Of a DNA stretch of 49,547 bases, positions 46,052 to 49,547 are shown piece after piece. How positions within the stretch are numbered: position 1 is the stretch's first letter; each line of letters begins with the position of its first letter. The position numbers were made by a program, and so were the translations under genes. The DNA comes from Methanocalculus taiwanensis (GTDB lineage Archaea; Halobacteriota; Methanomicrobia; Methanomicrobiales; Methanocorpusculaceae): the NCBI RefSeq assembly GCF_024372745.1, contig NZ_VOTZ01000019.1, positions 1 through 49,547 on the forward strand, written 5' to 3'. The notes beneath the pieces are model-generated. The model was not told the origin of the DNA and ran no database searches. It saw nothing but the letters and a program-made list of their open reading frames with translations.

Positions 46052-48133
46052 TTACCCTTCGATCCGGAGGAACCGGTATAGCGGCTCGATCCCCGGTTCT
46101 TCCCCGAGGAAGTCTGTCAATAGCACCATGCCGTCTGCCATATTGCCTCTCTCAAGAACTGTTCTTCGGTATGCCATTCCGGTTGTCCGGCTGGTCATGC
46201 CGTCCTCTTTGAAGCGCTCTACGATATTCATCGCATACACTTTTGACCAGAGGTACCCGTAGTACCCGGCATCATATCCGCCCATCAGGTGGGAGAAGCT
46301 GGCAGGCTGTTGTGTCCCCTCGATTGCGGGCATCCCCCGCAGCTCTTCATGCAGCTCCCTGTAAATCAGGACAGTGTCAACGGGCCCGTCTGTCGTGTGA
46401 TAGATCATATCCTGGAGTGAACCGAGGAGTAATGAGGAGTAGGTATATCCCTTCCCGAAATCTTCCGAGGCGATCACCCGGTCCCGAAGATCCGGTGGGA
46501 TCTTTTGTTCCGGATCTGTATAATGGCCGGAGATCGATTCCATGATGGCAGGGTCATATATCCACTCTTCGAATGCCTGGGATGGGGTTTCCACAAAGTC
46601 CCACTCGACCTCGAACCCTGAGAGAATGCCATATGGTGCACGGGTGAGAAGGTTGTGGGTGGCATGCCCCATCTCATGGAACAAGGTCCAGACTTCATCT
46701 ATTGTTAACAGGGTAGGCTTGCCAACCTGTGGGGTGTTAAAGTTTCCGACTATCACCGCAGAAGGTTGTGCATACCCTTCTTCAGTCATCCGTCCGCTTT
46801 CAAGGCCATGAATGACGAAATGATTGTACTTTCCTTCGCGTGGATAGAGATCAAGATAGAGGTGTGCAATTGTTGTCCCATCTGCCTCATCGCTGATTTT
46901 GAAGAGCCGGACATCGGGATGCCATACGACTGGATTATCGACTTCCTCAATTATTATCCCATAGAGGGATTCATAGATTTCAAACAATCCATCCAGTACC
47001 CGATCAAGGGGGAAGTACTCTTTCACCTCATCCGTGCTGTACCCGTACTCTTCGGTTTTGTAGATCTCGGTGAGATACATAATATCCCATGGATCGAGTG
47101 ATTCTGCTCCGGGTTCATTCCGCTGTTTGATTGAGAGAAGGGTGGCAAATTCAGCCTCCCTCTTCTCCCGGAGGGGATCTTTCAGATCGTTAAGGAATGC
47201 CATTACTGAATCCGCATCCCCTGCCATCCGGCCATCGATCTGGTAGTCAGCCCAGGTATCATATCCGAGTTCACGGCCAACCTTCTGGCGAAGCTGGATG
47301 GCTTCTTCAAGAAGCGGGATGTTCTTGTCTCCCTGCATGGCATTGTTAGCAGCAAGCATCCGCTTCCGGGTTTCACTCAGATCCGCATAGCTCATGACTG
47401 CGATATAATCGGGATAGCTTGTCGTGACGATACAGGCTCCTGTTTCTGTCCTGCCAAAACCCGCAAGGGTGGATGGGGGGAGTCCGCGGAGCTCTTCCTC
47501 TGAGAAGATCAGGGTTGTGTTATCACTGTTGAGGTTAGCGTTGTACTCTGCCTCAAGTGCAGCAATCCGGTTCTTCATCCTGATGACCTCCTCAAGCTGA
47601 TCATCGTCGAGGTGGAGCCCCTGCTTCTCAAATCTTCTCACAATAACATCACGGAGACGTTTTTCATCCGCTGTCCGGGGCAGCTGATCAGCCAGAGCAT
47701 CATAGAGATCCCGCCGGGCATAGGTCTCTGTTGTGAATACCGAAAGGGCTTCATCGGCGGCCATCCCCTCCTCCCGGACGGTTGGATCGGGATGGACATA
47801 CCCCATCACCAGCATGGGGTGGACGAGATCCGTATAATCGGTGAAGATGGTATCAAAAGCAAGGAAGGTATTCTCAAATGTCCGCTTATCTGCCGGTATA
47901 TCTGCGATTGCATCGAATCCGGCTCGTGCCTTGTTTTCTGCCTCTGCATAGAGGAGGGTTATTTCGCCCGGGGCATACTCTGCCTGTATCGGCTGTTCTG
48001 TCCCAGTGGCCGGGTTCTGGTTTTGTTCTTCACTGAGGCATCCCGCTGCTCCGATGAGTGCACTGAGGATCAGGAGGAGAGAGATAGTGAAGATGAGTTT
48101 TCTGGGTGATGATATAGTACTCATGGTATTCAT
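46052..48133 (-). CDS. Lipoprotein oligoendopeptidase, M3 family
   Basis: 693 residues. Membrane helix then lipobox GAAGC with Cys32 as the lipid site, and an acidic, Gln-rich linker. The body is an M3 thimet-oligopeptidase fold with the zinc motif LFHEMGHATHNLL (H486, E487, H490) and the family phrase VEWDFVETPSQAFEEWIYDP downstream, which supplies the third ligand region. It cleaves short peptides. Most M3 enzymes are cytoplasmic, so a lipid-anchored external form suggests peptide scavenging or clearing of processed signal peptides. ATG at 48124 is an alternative start. Confidence 0.92.
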   Translation of the reverse strand: MNTMSTISSPRKLIFTISLLLILSALIGAAGCLSEEQNQNPATGTEQPIQAEYAPGEITLLYAEAENKARAGFDAIADIPADKRTFENTFLAFDTIFTDYTDLVHPMLVMGYVHPDPTVREEGMAADEALSVFTTETYARRDLYDALADQLPRTADEKRLRDVIVRRFEKQGLHLDDDQLEEVIRMKNRIAALEAEYNANLNSDNTTLIFSEEELRGLPPSTLAGFGRTETGACIVTTSYPDYIAVMSYADLSETRKRMLAANNAMQGDKNIPLLEEAIQLRQKVGRELGYDTWADYQIDGRMAGDADSVMAFLNDLKDPLREKREAEFATLLSIKQRNEPGAESLDPWDIMYLTEIYKTEEYGYSTDEVKEYFPLDRVLDGLFEIYESLYGIIIEEVDNPVVWHPDVRLFKISDEADGTTIAHLYLDLYPREGKYNHFVIHGLESGRMTEEGYAQPSAVIVGNFNTPQVGKPTLLTIDEVWTLFHEMGHATHNLLTRAPYGILSGFEVEWDFVETPSQAFEEWIYDPAIMESISGHYTDPEQKIPPDLRDRVIASEDFGKGYTYSSLLLGSLQDMIYHTTDGPVDTVLIYRELHEELRGMPAIEGTQQPASFSHLMGGYDAGYYGYLWSKVYAMNIVERFKEDGMTSRTTGMAYRRTVLERGNMADGMVLLTDFLGEEPGIEPLYRFLRIEG

Positions 48134-48349
48134 TCCGAATTTTTAACCCTAAAGAGATATTTTGCAGAAGAGGAGAAAATATGTTCTGATACCGATTGTT
48201 CATTGAGAGTTTTCACCTGTCTCCCGCACACTACCCTCTCTTCCCTCTCCGGGAATGAAGATCAGGACGATTTCTTGATTTGGATGATTGATTGATGGAT
48301 TTGATCAAAATGAGAAACCCTATCTCTTCATGCAACAGAGGTATACAGT

Positions 48350-48970
48350 ATGTTGGAACGTATATCGGAACGTGAGCGCAAGGATCTCGGCATTGCCTGG
48401 CTTGCGCTTGCCCTGGCGTTCACCCTTGCGCTTGTCGGCGGATTTTCGGCAACCGGCGTGCATCTTGGAACTGCCGCCCTCTTTTTCCTCCTCTCGCTGA
48501 TAACGGTCGGGGTGGGCTTTGTGCTTCATGAGCTTGCCCATAAGTTCACAGCGATGCGGTATGGGTACTGGGCAGAATTTCAGAAAGATAACCAGATGCT
48601 CCTTGTTGCAGTAGCAATTGCCGCCCTCGTCGGGGTTGTCTTTGCGGCACCCGGCGCCACGATGATCTATGGTCCGACCCTCTCAAAGAGGGAGAACGGG
48701 TTGATCTCGGTTGCCGGCCCGGTAACAAACCTCCTCCTCGCAATCCCCTTTGGTCTGCTCTTTATAGCGGGAACAATGTTTGGTCTCGGCTGGTTTGTGA
48801 TGCTTGTCGGCGCTGTCGGCGTCAAGATCAACGCGATGCTCGCCGCCTTCAATATGCTCCCGTTCGGACCACTTGACGGGAAGAAGGTACTTGCATGGAA
48901 CCCGTTAATCTTTATTGTGGTAATCGCAGTTTCGTTTGCACTGCTCTTTGGGGCGCTGTTTTACCTGTGA
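48350..48970 (+). CDS. Site-2-type membrane metalloprotease, M50 family
   Basis: 206 residues with about five to six membrane helices. Zinc motif HELAH (60-64) within VGFVLHELAHKFTAMRYGY and the second motif NMLPFGPLDGKKVLAW with D176 as third ligand. There is no PDZ or CBS domain, so it is a minimal S2P-like protease. It cleaves membrane-embedded substrates, often regulators; the target here is unknown. AGAGG lies about 8 nt before the ATG. It is divergent from the M3 peptidase gene with a 216-bp spacer. Confidence 0.9.
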   Translation: MLERISERERKDLGIAWLALALAFTLALVGGFSATGVHLGTAALFFLLSLITVGVGFVLHELAHKFTAMRYGYWAEFQKDNQMLLVAVAIAALVGVVFAAPGATMIYGPTLSKRENGLISVAGPVTNLLLAIPFGLLFIAGTMFGLGWFVMLVGAVGVKINAMLAAFNMLPFGPLDGKKVLAWNPLIFIVVIAVSFALLFGALFYL

Positions 48971-49008
48971 TTGTTGGGGGATGTGGGAATTGCTCCCCCT
49001 TCTTTATT

Positions 49009-49336
49009 TTATTTAATCTCTAAATGCAGGGTTTTTAAGTCCCCTATCTCATGAGTGATAACGTCCCATACAATAATCCAGTTGATTGAAAAATACCCGT
49101 GAATGATCTTATCCCGTATCCCACCAATCTCTTTCCAGGGAATGTTATCATGGGCGCTCTTCATCTCTGGAGAGATATTCTTTGACGCTTCGCCAATGAT
49201 TTCTAAGGCACGGGATACGATATGTTGAAGATCCTCATCTGAATAAAGGTCATCAATGGTTTGATTTTCACATTTCTTCTGGATGTAGTCAATCTCATGA
49301 ATAATATGGCTGATATAAAAAGGTATCTGTCTTCAA
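49009..49336 (-). pseudogene. hepT: HepT-like HEPN toxin gene with one-base frameshift
   Basis: A TTG at 49336 follows a perfect GAGGTGATC ribosome binding site (49350-49342) at 5 nt, and its first bases overlap the stop of the upstream mntA remnant. It reads MKTDTFLY and then leaves frame. Removing one base from the five-base run at 49317-49321 gives MKTDTFYISHIIHEIDYIQKK and continues to GEASKNIS, the HEPN active-site motif IRDKIIHGYF (R-x4-H-x-Y) and a stop at 49009. That is a complete DUF86/HepT protein of about 108 residues, an RNase-type toxin regulated by MntA adenylylation. The shift suggests inactivation, or a sequencing error in the homopolymer. Confidence 0.85.
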
Positions 49337-49422
49337 ATCCAGATCACCTCATCAATAACTACCGGTCGGATTCTGGAATCGAGTGCATGTTCTGCGATAA
49401 GTTCGACGTTTTTACCGAAAAT
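49333..49422 (-). pseudogene. mntA: C-terminal remnant of an MntA-like nucleotidyltransferase antitoxin
   Basis: Minus-strand reading gives FGKNVELIAEHALDSRIRP then VVIDEVIWI and a TGA at 49333-49335. This matches the end of MNT-family antitoxins that adenylylate HepT. The stop overlaps the hepT start codon (TTGA). The catalytic GSxxRG...DxD part is missing because the reading frame is cut at 49423 by an insertion element end. Confidence 0.8.
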
Positions 49423-49547
49423 TGTATTCGCCGATCCAAATTGATCCCCTAACGCCGATCCGAACTGATCCCCCCTTTAAATACTCACTCTTGGATAATC
49501 ATATTTAATGATTATGCTTTCTTCTCTCTTCGGTAACTCTTCCCGTT
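49423..49547 (+). mobile_element. End of an IS21-like insertion element, continuing right
   Basis: The element begins TGTATT at 49423, exactly where the mntA reading frame loses homology. It is followed by two copies of a 21-bp repeat (49429-49449 and 49453-49473, core CGCCGATCC-A/G-AA-T/C-TGATCCCC) at a 24-bp period. TG...CA termini and multiple short end repeats are typical of IS21 family ends. The transposase (istA/istB) would lie outside the window. Confidence 0.7.
49429..49473 (+). repeat. Two 21-bp terminal repeats of the insertion element
   Basis: Copies at 49429-49449 and 49453-49473 differ at two positions only and are separated by TAA. They are probably transposase binding sites. 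Confidence 0.8.

Noticed and set aside
49261-49452. Plus-strand frame of 63 codons
   Set aside because: It is antisense to the hepT/mntA remnants and runs into the insertion element end.
1-49547. CRISPR array, tRNA or rRNA genes
   Set aside because: No regularly spaced short repeats and no cloverleaf-like or ribosomal segment were recognised in any intergenic region.

Overview
The window looks like chromosomal DNA of a methanogenic archaeon, most likely order Methanomicrobiales. This rests on gene content: an archaeal A-type ATP synthase operon in the order H-I-K-E-C-F-A-B-D, several DUF3344, PEGA and CARDB surface proteins, archaeal dockerin proteins ending in an AYYYVGK-like tail, and CobN/ChlID-type chelatase genes beside FecCD-type importers. 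Genus cannot be fixed from sequence reading alone. Ribosome binding sites of the GGAGGTGAT type and apparently leaderless genes, with a TATA-like box about 25-34 nt before the ATG, occur together.

Layout. (1) 1-10866, all minus strand: a DUF3344 gene running off the left edge, then a tight five-gene operon (read from 10866 down to 2478) that couples three exported DUF3344 proteins to a MacB/LolCDE-type ABC transporter. (2) 11001-20338: a minus-strand operon (18040 down to 11001) of a small exported anchored protein, a substrate-binding protein, FecCD permease, ATPase and cobaltochelatase CobN, divergent from a fused AAA+/vWA chelatase gene. The 333-bp divergent spacer carries several inverted repeats. 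(3) 20413-25643: a lipoprotein, a second metal/corrinoid-type ABC importer (permease, ATPase with an extra C-terminal domain, binding protein) and a membrane-anchored Cache-like sensor protein. (4) 25759-28064: a JAB/RadC-like protein, a 59-aa protein, chorismate mutase and a bacterial-type glucokinase. (5) 28181-37922: the complete ATP synthase operon plus a 36-aa one-helix membrane protein. (6) 37974-44586: three exported dockerin proteins (NHL propeller, TolB-like propeller with PKD and cohesin-like domains, and a small one), followed by a decayed dockerin remnant. (7) 44909-48970: an N6-adenine methyltransferase, a lipoprotein M3 peptidase and an M50 site-2-type protease. (8) 49009-49547: a broken mntA-hepT toxin-antitoxin pair cut by the end of an IS21-like element.

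The most notable points are the ATP synthase rotor subunit K, which has six fused c-hairpins of which five keep the ion-binding Gln/Glu/Thr set and the first has lost both Gln and Glu; subunit C with an N-terminal membrane helix; the small membrane protein closing the same operon; the DUF3344-ABC transporter operon, which may be an undescribed surface-protein system; and the mntA-hepT module, inactivated twice (IS insertion in the antitoxin, one-base slip in the toxin). No tRNA, rRNA or CRISPR array was recognised.
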